From an uncultured Psychromonas sp. (GTDB lineage: Bacteria > Pseudomonadota > Gammaproteobacteria > Enterobacterales > Psychromonadaceae): a stretch of 64,000 nucleotides of DNA. The notes under the pieces were generated by a model, which saw only the letters and a program-made list of their open reading frames with translations, made no database searches and had not been told where the DNA came from. Both the position numbers and the translations under genes were made by a program. Each line of letters begins with the position of its first letter. Position 1 is the stretch's first letter. Of the stretch, positions 38,429 to 49,091 are shown in pieces. The DNA lies in contig NZ_CANLFB010000021.1 of assembly GCF_947489755.1 (NCBI RefSeq), forward strand, positions 21,120-85,119. Reading direction: 5' to 3'.

Positions 38429-39448
38429 ATGGCTGAGAAAAAACGTATTTATATCGCTTATACTGGTGGCACTATTGGTATGAAACCCTCTAAAAATGGG
38501 TTTATTCCTGTTGCTGGTTATTTGTCTGAAACGATTAAAAATATGCCTGAGTTTTATCATCAGGATATGCCTGAATTTGAAATACATGAATATGAACCGT
38601 TAATTGATTCAGCTGATATTTCACCACAAGCATGGCAAGTGTTAGCGACTGATATTCAACAGAAATATCAAGAGTTTGATGGGTTTATCATATTACATGG
38701 TACAGACACCATGTCTTATACTGCATCTGCATTGTCATTTATTTTTGAAAGTTTAAGTAAACCAGTGATTATTACTGGTTCACAAATTCCTCTTTCTCAG
38801 TTACGTTCAGATGCACGCGCTAATCTATTAAACTCTTTGTATATTGCTGCTCATCATCCTATTAATGAAGTATGTATTTTCTTTAATAATCAGCTATTCA
38901 GAGGTAACAGAACCACTAAGCAACATGCTGATGGGTTTAGTGCCTTTGTGTCTCCTAATTATCCTGTGTTATTAGAAGCTGGCATAGAGATTAAAAACGT
39001 TGCTGGTAAAAAACAAAAAACAGCGAATACACGTTTAACCATTGGCACAATCGAAAAACAATCGATTGCCATTTTGCATTTATTTCCAGGGTTAGATTGG
39101 CAAGTGTTGGACAACTTATTAAAAAGCCCACTGCAAGCATTAGTCTTATTAACGTATGGCGTTGGTAATGCTCAGCAAGATCCACAATTATTAAATACCT
39201 TAAAGGAAGCGAGTGACCGTGGCATCCTCATTATTAATTGTAGCCAGTGTTTAAAAGGCAGCGTTAATATGGAAGGTTATGCAACAGGCCATGCGTTAAG
39301 TGAAGCGGGAGTGATCAGTGGGTTAGATATGACCACAGAAGCTGTAATCGCTAAGTTACATTATCTCCTTAGCCAAGACTTAAGCTATAAAGTCGTAAAA
39401 GAGTTATTAACCACAGATTTACGTGGAGAGTTAACGGTTGCTGTTTAG
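38429..39448 (+). CDS. ansA: L-asparaginase I, cytoplasmic
   Basis: Hydrolyses asparagine to aspartate and ammonia. The 339 residues include the first catalytic Thr in AYTGGTIGM and the second in LHGTDTMSYTA, with no signal peptide, fitting the type I enzyme. It follows the YeaR-like gene closely, probably in one transcript. Confidence 0.95.
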   Translation: MAEKKRIYIAYTGGTIGMKPSKNGFIPVAGYLSETIKNMPEFYHQDMPEFEIHEYEPLIDSADISPQAWQVLATDIQQKYQEFDGFIILHGTDTMSYTASALSFIFESLSKPVIITGSQIPLSQLRSDARANLLNSLYIAAHHPINEVCIFFNNQLFRGNRTTKQHADGFSAFVSPNYPVLLEAGIEIKNVAGKKQKTANTRLTIGTIEKQSIAILHLFPGLDWQVLDNLLKSPLQALVLLTYGVGNAQQDPQLLNTLKEASDRGILIINCSQCLKGSVNMEGYATGHALSEAGVISGLDMTTEAVIAKLHYLLSQDLSYKVVKELLTTDLRGELTVAV

Positions 39449-39592
39449 TCGCTGCATTTAGCTGGACGAGCTTTCTCATTACTTTTTTATTGAAGGTCTA
39501 CAGTTTAGTTACCTCTCTTAACTAAAGCCTCTTAATTATCACCTCTTAACTATGACTTCTTTAATAGACCTTCTTTAATAAGTGCTTTTAAC

Positions 39593-39632
39593 AAGTTAGG
39601 GTAATCACCATTATCGCCCTAACTTACTTTTT
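39593..39632 (+). terminator. Terminator after ansA
   Basis: AAGTTAGGG/CCCTAACTT stem with a 15-base loop, then ACTTTTTG. It lies between convergent genes. Confidence 0.75.
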
Positions 39633-39664
39633 GATTATTATTGGGATTGTCTTGTTTTAAAGTC

Positions 39665-40549
39665 TCAATTTCTAAAGGTATCAATTAAGGTATCAATCAT
39701 TTCCTGTGCGGCAATTGAAAGGGGGATTTTAGCTTTTGTGATGATGCCCACATGACGAGAAATGATTGGCTGTGAAATCGGTAAACAAATGGCGCCTTGC
39801 TCACGCATTTGCGCTTCACACAAAGCAGGGACAACAGCGATTCCTAACCCTTGAGATACCATTTTTCCTACCGTTGCTAATTGGTGAGCATCAAAAGCAA
39901 CATGTAATTCCATTCCTTCTTTCGCTAACGCCATTTCTATCAACTTACGTACACTTGAAGGTTTTTGTAAGGTAATAAAGTCACATTCAAGTATCTGTTT
40001 CCATGTGAGTTCTTTCTCATTTTTGAGCGAACAATTCTGATGAGTGACTGCAATAAAGCGATCATTAAACAAGGCTTGAAAGTTTAAATCTTGCGTATTT
40101 TCTGGCTCAAAAGAGATACCCATTTCAATGTTTCCAGAACGTACCATTTCAACTACGGTATCGGTTAATACATCGTGAATTTCAATACTGATATTGGGGT
40201 TTTTTTGTCGATAATTCATCAATACTTTTGGCAATAAAGAGGCTGCAAAAGAGGGCATTGCAGCCAATGCTATTTTCCCTCTATCTAATGTAAATCTCTG
40301 TTTTAGCTCATTTTCTACTGCATCCCATGAGGCGACTAACGTCTTAGCCATTGACAGTAATTGCAGCCCTTCAGCCGTCAGTAAAGTGCTCCTTGTGGTG
40401 CGCGTAAATAGGCGCCCACCTAACGCCTCTTCCAAGCTCTTAATGGATAAGCTAACAGCTGGTTGCGACATGTGCACAAGATGGCCTGCTTCGGCAAAAC
40501 TTTGAGTCTGTGCGACGGCTAAAAATATACGAAGTTGTTTTACATTCAT
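39665..40549 (-). CDS. LysR-family regulator, divergent from the ato operon
   Basis: A 294-residue LysR-type regulator: N-terminal winged HTH (MNVKQLRIFLAVAQTQSFAE, SQPAVSLSIKSLEE) and a periplasmic-binding-like effector domain. It is transcribed away from the CoA-transferase operon with a 102-base gap, so it is the likely local regulator. The effector is unknown. Confidence 0.92.
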   Translation of the reverse strand: MNVKQLRIFLAVAQTQSFAEAGHLVHMSQPAVSLSIKSLEEALGGRLFTRTTRSTLLTAEGLQLLSMAKTLVASWDAVENELKQRFTLDRGKIALAAMPSFAASLLPKVLMNYRQKNPNISIEIHDVLTDTVVEMVRSGNIEMGISFEPENTQDLNFQALFNDRFIAVTHQNCSLKNEKELTWKQILECDFITLQKPSSVRKLIEMALAKEGMELHVAFDAHQLATVGKMVSQGLGIAVVPALCEAQMREQGAICLPISQPIISRHVGIITKAKIPLSIAAQEMIDTLIDTFRN

Positions 40550-40651
40550 AACAAAACCTAATTAATAGATAAATATAATAAATTTATTTAATGAATAAGT
40601 ATGGTGCACACTGATGAAAATTAAAACGACATTGTATTTAAAGGGGGATCT

Positions 40652-41350
40652 ATGGCTGGTTTCAACAAAGTAGTGACAACATATGAAGACGCTATGAGTG
40701 GTTTACAAGATGGCATGACGGTGATTGCTGGTGGTTTTGGTTTGTGTGGGATCCCTGAGAATTTAATAGCTGAAATTAAACGTCTTAAAACAAAAAATCT
40801 GACCGTTGTATCAAACAATTGTGGTGTCGATGGTTTTGGCTTGGGGATTTTGTTGGAAGACAAACAAGTAAGCAAGATGGTGTCATCTTATGTAGGTGAA
40901 AATGCCTTATTTGAAAAGCAGGTATTAAATGGCGAGTTAGATGTCGAACTAACACCACAGGGCACCTTAGCTGAAAAGATGCGTGCAGGCGGTGCAGGTA
41001 TTCCCGGATTTTATACCGCAACAGGTGTGGGCACGCCCGTTGCTGAAGGCAAAGATACTCGCTTCTTTAACGGGCGTGAATATTTGTTAGAAGAAGCAAT
41101 CACGGGAGATTTTGCAATTGTAAAAGGGTGGAAAGCAGACCGCTACGGTAATGTTATTTACCGTCATACCGCGCAGAACTTTAATCCAATGGCGGCAACT
41201 GCGGGCAAAATAACCGTGGTTGAAGTGGAGGAATTAGTTGAAGTGGGCGAGCTCGATCCTGCCCATATTCATACTCCGGGTATTTATGTTGACCGCGTGA
41301 TTGTTGGTACATTTGAAAAGCGTATTGAGAACCGTACGACAAGCGAATAA
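40652..41350 (+). CDS. atoD: 3-oxoacid CoA-transferase subunit A
   Basis: The alpha subunit of a CoA-transferase that activates acetoacetate or short-chain fatty acids. The 232 residues have the CoA-binding [13 protein letters not shown], then [14 protein letters not shown] and [13 protein letters not shown]. First gene of a cluster with subunit B, a thiolase and a fatty-acid transporter. An scoA-type specificity cannot be excluded. Confidence 0.93.
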   Translation: MAGFNKVVTTYEDAMSGLQDGMTVIAGGFGLCGIPENLIAEIKRLKTKNLTVVSNNCGVDGFGLGILLEDKQVSKMVSSYVGENALFEKQVLNGELDVELTPQGTLAEKMRAGGAGIPGFYTATGVGTPVAEGKDTRFFNGREYLLEEAITGDFAIVKGWKADRYGNVIYRHTAQNFNPMAATAGKITVVEVEELVEVGELDPAHIHTPGIYVDRVIVGTFEKRIENRTTSE

Positions 41351-41435
41351 TGCTTTTGTAGTTAGATATAAACCTAGCTCAGTACATATCTAGTTCAATA
41401 CATATTTAGTTCAATGCATATTTATAGGTGGTTTT

Positions 41436-42092
41436 ATGGCACTTTCTCGAGATCAAATGGCGATTCGCGTAGCACGCGAACTACAAGATGGTTACTACGT
41501 TAATTTAGGCATCGGTATTCCAACATTAGTCGCTAATTTTATACCAGATGGTATGGAAGTCATGTTGCAATCTGAAAACGGTTTGTTGGGGATGGGGTCA
41601 TTCCCAAGTGAAGACAGTGTTGATGCAGACATGATCAATGCAGGTAAACAAACTGTTACCGCAGTATCTGGTAGCTCAATTTTCTCATCGGCTGAATCCT
41701 TTGCGATGATTCGTGGTGGCCATGTTGATTTAACAGTATTAGGTGCCTTTGAGGTCGATGTGAGTGGCAATATTGCTTCATGGATGATCCCAAAGAAATT
41801 AATAAAAGGTATGGGCGGTGCAATGGATCTAGTGGCGGGGGCAGACAACATTATTGTGACCATGACTCATGCATCTAAAAATGGCGACTCTAAGTTATTA
41901 GATGTTTGTTCATTACCTTTAACCGGCAAAGGTTGCATAAAAAAAGTATTAACCGATTTAGCTTGGTTAGAAATTGAAAACGGGGCTTTTGTATTAAAAG
42001 AACGTGCTCCTGGTGTATCGATAGAAGAAATTAAAGCTAAAACTCAAGGTCGTTTAATTGTACCTGAGCATGTTCCTGAAATGGTGTTTTAA
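41436..42092 (+). CDS. atoA: 3-oxoacid CoA-transferase subunit B
   Basis: The beta subunit with the catalytic Glu in QSENGLLGMG. Further family blocks are YVNLGIGIPTLVANFI and GGHVDLTVLGAFEVD. 218 residues, the normal length. It follows atoD by 85 bases; that gap contains a triplicated TATTTAGTTCAATACA-like motif. Confidence 0.94.
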   Translation: MALSRDQMAIRVARELQDGYYVNLGIGIPTLVANFIPDGMEVMLQSENGLLGMGSFPSEDSVDADMINAGKQTVTAVSGSSIFSSAESFAMIRGGHVDLTVLGAFEVDVSGNIASWMIPKKLIKGMGGAMDLVAGADNIIVTMTHASKNGDSKLLDVCSLPLTGKGCIKKVLTDLAWLEIENGAFVLKERAPGVSIEEIKAKTQGRLIVPEHVPEMVF

Positions 42093-42178
42093 GCCATTAG
42101 TTATGTTGAGTAAAGCAGTTATTTCTTAGTGAAGCTGCTATTGCGAGTAAAACAATTATTTTGAATAAAGAGGCCATT

Positions 42179-43354
42179 ATGGAAATTGTTATTGTTGCTG
42201 CAGGTCGTTCACCTATTGGTGCTTTTAACGGGTGTTTATCGTCATTAAGTGCAGTGGAATTAGGTCGCCAAGTCTTAGCGTCAATGTTACTAAAACAACC
42301 TGTTTTAAAACAACATATCGACGAAGTTATCTTAGGGCAAGTGCTGACGGCTGGATGTGGTCAAAATCCTGCTCGTCAAACAGCAGTGCATGCCGGTCTC
42401 GATCATTCAGTTTCTGCCATGACTATTAATAAAGTGTGTGGTTCAGGCTTAAAAGCGGTGCAACTCGCCGCACAAGCGATCGCTAATGGTGATGCTGAAA
42501 TGGTGGTGGCGGGTGGACAGGAAAGCATGAGCCAAGCTGCACATGTGTTACCACAAAGCCGACATGGTAAAAAAATGGGTAATTGGTCGTTAGTCGATAC
42601 CATGGTAAGTGATGGTTTATGGGATGCATTTAACGATTATCACATGGGGCAAACTGCTGAAAATATTGCTAAACGTTGGCAATTTACACGTAGTGAACAA
42701 GATACCTTTGCAGCACATTCACAACAAAAAGCCGCAAAAGCGCAAGCAGCAGGGCAGTTTGTTGAAGAGATTGTTCCTATCAGTATTCCGCAGCGTAAAG
42801 GTGATGCAATTATTGTTGATCAAGATGAACAAATTCGCCCTAACAGTAGTGTAGAGGGCTTAGCGAGGTTACGTCCTGCTTTTGCAAAAGATGGCTCAGT
42901 GACGGCTGGTAATGCATCGACCCTTAATGATGGTGCCGCAATGGTGGTCGTTACTTCTAAGCACAAAGCACAGGCATTAGGGTTGCCAATATTAGCGACG
43001 ATTACTGCTTCTGCAAGTGCAGGTGTCGATCCGGAAGTGATGGGGATTGGTCCAATTGAAGCGACTAAAAAAGCACTGCTTAAAGCGACGTGGACAATCG
43101 ATGATTTAGATGTTGTCGAAGCGAATGAAGCTTTTGCAGTACAAGCGATGGCAGTTAATAAAGAACTTAATCTCGATACAAATAAAGTGAATGTTAATGG
43201 TGGAGCAATTGCACTAGGGCATCCCATTGGCGCATCAGGTTGCCGAATTCTAGTGACCTTAATACATGAAATGAAACGGAGAGAGTTGAATAAAGGGTTA
43301 GCCACACTGTGTGTTGGTGGAGGAATGGGCGTGGCAATGTTGTTGTCCCGTTAA
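42179..43354 (+). CDS. atoB: Acetyl-CoA acetyltransferase (thiolase)
   Basis: Splits acetoacetyl-CoA into two acetyl-CoA. The 391-residue product has the nucleophile Cys in NKVCGSGLKAV, the His in NGGAIALGHPIGASG and the C-terminal Cys in TLCVGGGMG. The ATG at 42179 is chosen, with AGAGG upstream; a TTG six codons earlier is less likely. Confidence 0.95.
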   Translation: MEIVIVAAGRSPIGAFNGCLSSLSAVELGRQVLASMLLKQPVLKQHIDEVILGQVLTAGCGQNPARQTAVHAGLDHSVSAMTINKVCGSGLKAVQLAAQAIANGDAEMVVAGGQESMSQAAHVLPQSRHGKKMGNWSLVDTMVSDGLWDAFNDYHMGQTAENIAKRWQFTRSEQDTFAAHSQQKAAKAQAAGQFVEEIVPISIPQRKGDAIIVDQDEQIRPNSSVEGLARLRPAFAKDGSVTAGNASTLNDGAAMVVVTSKHKAQALGLPILATITASASAGVDPEVMGIGPIEATKKALLKATWTIDDLDVVEANEAFAVQAMAVNKELNLDTNKVNVNGGAIALGHPIGASGCRILVTLIHEMKRRELNKGLATLCVGGGMGVAMLLSR

Positions 43355-43728
43355 AAACGTTGATTCAACTTATTCGTGTTATGAGTCTGGCTTAAAACGA
43401 ATAGGTTGAATCTACAGAGCGCCATCGGAAAGATGCTTTCAGCAGTAAAAGCAGTAAAAGCAGTAAAAGCAGTAAAAGCAGTAAAAGCAGTAAAAGTATT
43501 AAAGCACTAAATAAGCAATAACACTCTTAGTTCAAGATCAGTTTTTAATTCAATTGTCGGTCGTTATTTGAGCTGCCACGACTTATCTAGTTTTCAACAG
43601 TTAAGTAAGTACAAACAGCAATACAAGTAAAAATTTCACATTTTATAAACGAAAATAATGACGTTCGATTCGCGATCCTCGTTTATCAATCGTCAATAAG
43701 CTAACAGCGATATAATAAGGAAATTGTT
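43355..43728. other. atoB-atoE gap with a minisatellite
   Basis: Contains the AGCAGTAAA tandem repeat (43441-43494) and otherwise AT-rich DNA. A clear terminator for atoB was not seen, so atoE may still belong to the operon. Confidence 0.5.
43441..43494. repeat. Nine-base minisatellite, six copies of AGCAGTAAA
   Basis: Six perfect copies in a row followed by a degenerate one (AGTATTAAA). A likely site of slippage between strains. Confidence 0.95.
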
Positions 43729-45186
43729 ATGAATACTAACGTAGCACAACTCAGTGTATTACAAAGACTCAGTAAATTTTTTGTGACGCTACTTCAGCGT
43801 TATCTTCCTGATCCCTTTATTTTTGCGATTGTATTAACCCTAGCGGTTTTTGTGTTGGTGATGCCGAGTACAGGGCAAAGTCCAATACAAGTTGTTGATG
43901 CGTGGGCTGGTGGGTTTTGGAAATTATTGACCTTCTCAATGCAAATGGCAATGGTGGTGGTGACCGGGCATGCCATGGCCAGCGCACCCGCGTTTAAAAG
44001 TAAACTCGCGGTATTAGCCAGTATTGCTAAAACACCAAATCAAGCGATCTTATTAGTGACTTTTATCAGTGCTATCGCCTGTTGGATCAACTGGGGATTT
44101 GGTTTGGTAGTTGGTGCTATCTTTGCTCGTGAAATTGCGTCACGCGTAAGGGGCGTTGATTACCGCTTATTAATCGCCTCTGCGTACAGTGGCTTTTTAT
44201 TTTGGCATGCGGGTTTATCTGGTTCGATCCCATTAGCTTTAGCCAGTGGTACTAACTTGAGTGCTGTGACTAATGGTGCAGTAACGTCTCCAATCCCAAC
44301 TTCTGAAACGATTTTTTCAACCATGAATTTGACGATTCTTGCCGTGATGTTAATTGCGATTCCAATTTTGAATCGTTTAATGCATCCCGTTGGCAAAGAT
44401 ATTATCACTATTGATGCACAATTATTAAAAGAGCAATCTGCCCTGCAGGGGACTGCTCAAGGTAAACAATCAAAAGGCAAAAACTTTCAAGGTAAAGAGT
44501 TACAGGCTGACGCATTAGATGATCAAGAAACAGACTATCAGGAAAAAATGACACCTGCTGAGCGTCTTGAAAACAGTCGTATTTTGTCGCTGTTATTAGG
44601 GGGGATGGGCTTCACTTACATTATCTATTATTTTATTAATAATGGTTTTGCACTTAATCTTAATATCGTTAACTTCACTTTCTTATTCTCTGCAATCTTG
44701 CTACACGGAACGCCAAAGAGTTTATTAAGTTCCGTTTCACAAGGCGCTAAAAACTGTTCAGGTATATTATTACAGTTCCCATTTTACGCAGGTATCATGG
44801 GGATGATGACGGCAGTGGGCGATTCAGGTAATTCGTTAGCAGGTATTATTTCAGCGGGTTTTGTTTCAATATCAAATGAAACAACATTTCCAGTGTTTAC
44901 CTTTTTAAGTGCTGGTATTGTCAACTTTTTCGTACCATCAGGTGGTGGTCAGTGGGCCGTTCAAGCACCTATTATGATGCCTGCAGGGGCTGCATTAGGT
45001 GTTGATGCGGCGAAAACGGCGATGGCAATTGCATGGGGAGATGCATGGACGAATATGATTCAACCTTTTTGGGCATTACCTGCGTTAGCAATTGCAGGAT
45101 TAGGCGCTAAAGATGTCATGGGATATTGTATTATGGCGTTATTCGGTTCGGGCGTGATTATTTCACTTGGCTTGTTGGTGTTTTAA
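43729..45186 (+). CDS. atoE: Short-chain fatty acid transporter, AtoE family
   Basis: An inner-membrane permease of 485 residues with about ten to twelve hydrophobic segments. Family blocks: RYLPDPFIFAIVLT, INWGFGLVVGAIFARE and FFVPSGGGQWAVQAPIM. A hydrophilic loop at about 235-285, rich in Gln/Lys/Glu, looks longer than in E. coli AtoE. Brings in short-chain acids for AtoDA. Confidence 0.94.
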   Translation: MNTNVAQLSVLQRLSKFFVTLLQRYLPDPFIFAIVLTLAVFVLVMPSTGQSPIQVVDAWAGGFWKLLTFSMQMAMVVVTGHAMASAPAFKSKLAVLASIAKTPNQAILLVTFISAIACWINWGFGLVVGAIFAREIASRVRGVDYRLLIASAYSGFLFWHAGLSGSIPLALASGTNLSAVTNGAVTSPIPTSETIFSTMNLTILAVMLIAIPILNRLMHPVGKDIITIDAQLLKEQSALQGTAQGKQSKGKNFQGKELQADALDDQETDYQEKMTPAERLENSRILSLLLGGMGFTYIIYYFINNGFALNLNIVNFTFLFSAILLHGTPKSLLSSVSQGAKNCSGILLQFPFYAGIMGMMTAVGDSGNSLAGIISAGFVSISNETTFPVFTFLSAGIVNFFVPSGGGQWAVQAPIMMPAGAALGVDAAKTAMAIAWGDAWTNMIQPFWALPALAIAGLGAKDVMGYCIMALFGSGVIISLGLLVF

Positions 45187-45200
45187 TTAAGTCATTTGTT

Positions 45201-45256
45201 CATTAAACCATTAAACCATTAAACCATTAAACCATTAAACCATTAAATCATTAACT
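45201..45256. repeat. Eight-base minisatellite, seven copies of CATTAAAC
   Basis: Five perfect copies plus CATTAAAT and CATTAACT just after the atoE stop. Confidence 0.95.
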
Positions 45257-45418
45257 TATATATAATATGCAGCCTATGTCTACGACGTTAAATTAGCTTT
45301 ATTTTTAACGTCGTAGGTATAGCCAATCACCAATAAACTGTTACCAATAATCAATCATAAAAGTTAAGCATTAAAAAAGCTAAGATCTGTTTTTATTGTT
45401 CTGTTATTCCGTATTTTA

Positions 45419-46363
45419 TTATTCGGTATTAACGACATCTTCATTGAATGTCCCTTGCATTAAGTGTGCGGTTACAAACTCAGTGAATACTTTTAAGCGA
45501 GAGGGCATATATTTATTTTGGGCATATTGCATTGCTATTACACCCGCGTAGTTTCCTTTAATGTCCCAATCTGAAAGTACTTCAACCACTTCATTATTTT
45601 GTAACGCATTTTTAATCACAAAGTCAGGGAAGATACCAATCCCAAAACCATCTTTAACACCGTTTAAACGCATTTGAGAATGATTGACTGCATAGCGTCC
45701 AGACACTGCGATTACATGTCTTTCCTCTTTTTTCATGAACTCCCAAATATGGTCGATCGCCGTTTCACCTAAATATAAACAATCATGCGCTGATAGCTGT
45801 TGTGGATGAGTTGGGCAACCTCTATTTTTGATATATTCAGGGCTTGCACAAAGTTTCAAATGGACTTTGCCAATCTCTTTCATTATCAAGCCTTCAGAGG
45901 GTTTATCGGTTAAGCGAAATACCACATCAATGCCTTGCGCTATCATATCGATATCACCGTCTGAAGCCCTTAGTTTTAATTGAATTTTCGGGTATTTGGT
46001 CAAAAAAGGCGTGACCAGTGGCTGCAATACAATGGTTAAAAAAGCTTTTGGTGCAGCAACCGTTAACGTTCCAGAAGGCACGGTATGTTCTAAACTGGAA
46101 ATATCGATTGCCTGCTGGGCAGCTTCAACAATGATGGTTGATTGCTGATATATTTTTTTACCCGCATCAGTGATCAATAAACGACGAGTGGTTCGTTCAA
46201 ACAACTTTACAGATAATGCACTTTCTAATCGCGTGATCAATTTACTTAAAGCTGAAGGGGTGACCCCTAACTTTTTAGCTGCCGTTGTAAAGCTTCCTTC
46301 ATTCACCACAACAATAAAAGTGGCTAAATCGGGTAATAAAGTAATCAGTTTATTTGTGACCAT
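45419..46363 (-). CDS. LysR-family regulator, divergent from kbl-tdh
   Basis: A 314-residue LysR-type regulator with the wHTH (FIVVVNEGSFTTAAKKLGVT, SALSKLITRLE) and the CrgA/DmlR-like effector domain (GTLTVAAPKAFL). The gap to kbl is 276 bases, so control of threonine catabolism is a reasonable inference. The gap contains a degenerate TTCATTATAAAA repeat at about 46490-46545. Confidence 0.9.
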   Translation of the reverse strand: MVTNKLITLLPDLATFIVVVNEGSFTTAAKKLGVTPSALSKLITRLESALSVKLFERTTRRLLITDAGKKIYQQSTIIVEAAQQAIDISSLEHTVPSGTLTVAAPKAFLTIVLQPLVTPFLTKYPKIQLKLRASDGDIDMIAQGIDVVFRLTDKPSEGLIMKEIGKVHLKLCASPEYIKNRGCPTHPQQLSAHDCLYLGETAIDHIWEFMKKEERHVIAVSGRYAVNHSQMRLNGVKDGFGIGIFPDFVIKNALQNNEVVEVLSDWDIKGNYAGVIAMQYAQNKYMPSRLKVFTEFVTAHLMQGTFNEDVVNTE

Positions 46364-46639
46364 GATTCACCAATGGTTTTCCATTTTAGGGGCTAATAGT
46401 AGTAATCGGTTTCAATTAGAATCAATTTATTGGGTTTTATTATACTTTTTATCAACAACATTAATATGTCGCATTGTTTATAACGATGTTCGTTATAAAA
46501 GGATTTCTCATAAAAGGCTTCATTATAAAAAGCTTCATTATAAAAGTAAAAATAAAGCCACCACAATAAAAATGACTAGCAAAGCAGTGACGATTTAAAC
46601 ATCGACAGCTAAACAAAACCACTTAAAGAAGGAAATACG

Positions 46640-47845
46640 ATGTCTTCTACATTTTATGCACAAATCAAAACACAAATAGAAACAGTAAAGAGCGAAGGAT
46701 TATATAAATCAGAACGTATTATTACTTCTGCGCAAAAAGCCGCTGTTTCAATCTCGACAGGGCAAGAAGTATTAAACTTTTGTGCCAATAACTACTTAGG
46801 TTTAGCCAATCACGAAACGCTGATTCAAGCAGCAAAAGATGGCATGGATCAACATGGTTTTGGGATGGCATCAGTCCGCTTCATTTGTGGTACACAAGAT
46901 TCACATAAAATATTAGAGCAAAAGCTATCTACTTTTTTAGGTAAAGAAGACACCATTCTTTATACCTCGTGCTTTGATGCTAATACCGGTTTATTTGAAA
47001 CTATTTTAGATAAAGAAGACGCGATTATTTCAGATGCATTAAACCATGCATCGATTATTGACGGTGTTCGTTTGTGTAAAGCCATGCGTTTTCGTTATGC
47101 CAACAATGACATGACAGAACTTGAACAACAATTGATTGCAGCGAAAGAAGCCGGTGCTCGTCATACCCTTATTGTCACCGATGGAGTGTTCTCAATGGAT
47201 GGCGTGGTGGCTAACTTACCTGCCATTTGTGATTTAGCTGAACAATATGACGCACTAGTGATGGTTGATGATTCTCATGCCGTTGGCTTCATGGGCGAAA
47301 ATGGCGCAGGCACACATGAATACCATGATGTGATTGATCGCATTGATATTATTACTGGCACCTTAGGTAAAGCAATGGGCGGCGCTTCTGGCGGTTATAC
47401 TTCTGGTAAAAAAGAAGTTATTGATTGGTTACGTCAACGCTCTCGCCCGTACCTGTTTTCTAACTCGGTAGCACCTGCCATTGTTTCAGCGTCTATTCGA
47501 GTGTTGGATTTACTCGCTGAATCTGGACATTTACGCGCACAATTATGGGAAAACTCAACGCACTTTCGTACGCGTATGGAAGCAGCAGGCTTTACAATGG
47601 GAGGCGCAGATCATGCGATTATTCCTATTATGTTAGGCGATGCAAAAGTCGCTGCCGAGTTTGCTGAACGCGCATTAACATTGGGTATTTACGTAGTCGC
47701 ATTCTCTTTCCCTGTAGTACCTAAAGGAAAAGCACGTATTCGCACACAAATGTCTGCGGCGCATTCGCGTGAACAACTTGATACGGCCATTGACGCCTTC
47801 ATTAAAGTTGGGCAAGAGATGGAGTTAATTGATCATGAAAATTAA
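46640..47845 (+). CDS. kbl: 2-amino-3-ketobutyrate CoA ligase (glycine C-acetyltransferase)
   Basis: A PLP enzyme converting 2-amino-3-ketobutyrate and CoA to glycine and acetyl-CoA. The 401 residues have the PLP Lys in [14 protein letters not shown], plus [12 protein letters not shown] and [15 protein letters not shown]. Overlaps tdh by 11 bases. Confidence 0.96.
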   Translation: MSSTFYAQIKTQIETVKSEGLYKSERIITSAQKAAVSISTGQEVLNFCANNYLGLANHETLIQAAKDGMDQHGFGMASVRFICGTQDSHKILEQKLSTFLGKEDTILYTSCFDANTGLFETILDKEDAIISDALNHASIIDGVRLCKAMRFRYANNDMTELEQQLIAAKEAGARHTLIVTDGVFSMDGVVANLPAICDLAEQYDALVMVDDSHAVGFMGENGAGTHEYHDVIDRIDIITGTLGKAMGGASGGYTSGKKEVIDWLRQRSRPYLFSNSVAPAIVSASIRVLDLLAESGHLRAQLWENSTHFRTRMEAAGFTMGGADHAIIPIMLGDAKVAAEFAERALTLGIYVVAFSFPVVPKGKARIRTQMSAAHSREQLDTAIDAFIKVGQEMELIDHEN

Positions 47846-48869
47846 AGCGCTAGCTAAATTAAAGTCCGAACAAGGGCTGTGGATGACCCAAGTTGAAAAG
47901 CCTGAAGTGGGGCATAATGACTTGCTTATCCGCATTAAAAAAACAGCGATTTGTGGCACAGACATTCATATTTATAACTGGGATGAATGGGCACAGCAGA
48001 CTATTCCCGTGCCTTTAGTGGTTGGTCACGAATACGTTGGTGAAGTGGTTGGCATGGGGCAAGAGGTTCGCGGTTTTAAACTTGGCGACCGTGTTTCTGG
48101 TGAAGGGCACATTACTTGTGGGCATTGCCGTAACTGTCGTTGTGGTCGCACGCACCTCTGTCGTAATACAAGTGGCGTTGGGGTTAACAGGACAGGTGCA
48201 TTCTCTGAATTTTTAGTATTACCTGCATTTAATGCGTTTAAGATCCCAGATCAAATATCCGATGATCTTGCGGCTATTTTTGACCCTTTCGGTAATGCCG
48301 TTCATACCGCGTTATCTTTTGATTTGGTGGGAGAAGATGTTCTGATCACAGGTGCAGGGCCGATTGGTATAATGGCCGCGGCGGTTGCAAAACATGTTGG
48401 GGCACGTCATGTGGTGATCACTGATGTTAATGAATACCGGCTAGATCTCGCTAAAAAAGTGGGTGTTACGCGTGCCGTTAATATCAACAATGAAAAACTA
48501 GAAGAGGTGATAACTGAACTGGGTATGTCAGAAGGTTTTGATGTTGGTTTGGAAATGTCAGGCAACCCAACTGCGTTTAATAGCATGTTAAAAAATATGA
48601 ACCATGGCGGTAAAGTCGCTCTATTAGGTATTCCACCTGCAGAGATGGCAGTGGATTGGAATCAGGTTATATTTAAAGGTTTAGTGATTAAAGGTATCTA
48701 CGGTCGAGAGATGTTTGAAACGTGGTATAAAATGGCCAGCCTTATTCAATCGGGTTTAGATTTAACACCTATTATTACACATCACTTTAGTGTTGATGAT
48801 TTCCAAAAAGGCTTCGATATGATGCGTTCTGGCAAGTCAGGAAAAGTCATTTTAGATTGGGAAAAATAA
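47835..48869 (+). CDS. tdh: L-threonine 3-dehydrogenase
   Basis: A zinc- and NAD-dependent dehydrogenase making 2-amino-3-ketobutyrate from threonine, which Kbl then cleaves. The 344-residue product has catalytic zinc ligands in [15 protein letters not shown] and GHEYVGEVV, structural zinc cysteines in [15 protein letters not shown] (one Cys more than E. coli), and the NAD fold [18 protein letters not shown]. The ATG at 47835 is chosen by comparison with E. coli Tdh. Confidence 0.97.
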   Translation: MKIKALAKLKSEQGLWMTQVEKPEVGHNDLLIRIKKTAICGTDIHIYNWDEWAQQTIPVPLVVGHEYVGEVVGMGQEVRGFKLGDRVSGEGHITCGHCRNCRCGRTHLCRNTSGVGVNRTGAFSEFLVLPAFNAFKIPDQISDDLAAIFDPFGNAVHTALSFDLVGEDVLITGAGPIGIMAAAVAKHVGARHVVITDVNEYRLDLAKKVGVTRAVNINNEKLEEVITELGMSEGFDVGLEMSGNPTAFNSMLKNMNHGGKVALLGIPPAEMAVDWNQVIFKGLVIKGIYGREMFETWYKMASLIQSGLDLTPIITHHFSVDDFQKGFDMMRSGKSGKVILDWEK

Positions 48870-48964
48870 TAGCTTTGACTGCTGGTGGCGGATTCGGCTG
48901 TTTTATATTAGTCACAAGTACCGACAGACTTTTGTTAGTCTAACGTATCGAAAACTAACGAACA

Positions 48965-49000
48965 TTTATACCATTTCAAAACTAATCGAAATGGTATAAA
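48965..49000. other. Perfect 13-bp inverted repeat between tdh and phoD
   Basis: TTTATACCATTTC/GAAATGGTATAAA with a 10-base loop between two convergent genes. There is no good T run; it could still act as a bidirectional terminator. Confidence 0.5.
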
Positions 49001-49091
49001 TACGTTACCAACTAACTTAACGAATAAAGCCTTAATGAATAAAGCTTTGCTGAATAAAGCAACTGGATTGGTAACAGGCATAGGCCCAAGT

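Noticed and set aside
46170..46598. 142-codon plus-strand frame
   Set aside because: Mostly antisense to the LysR gene and ends in a low-complexity Lys/His stretch produced by a TTATAAAA repeat.
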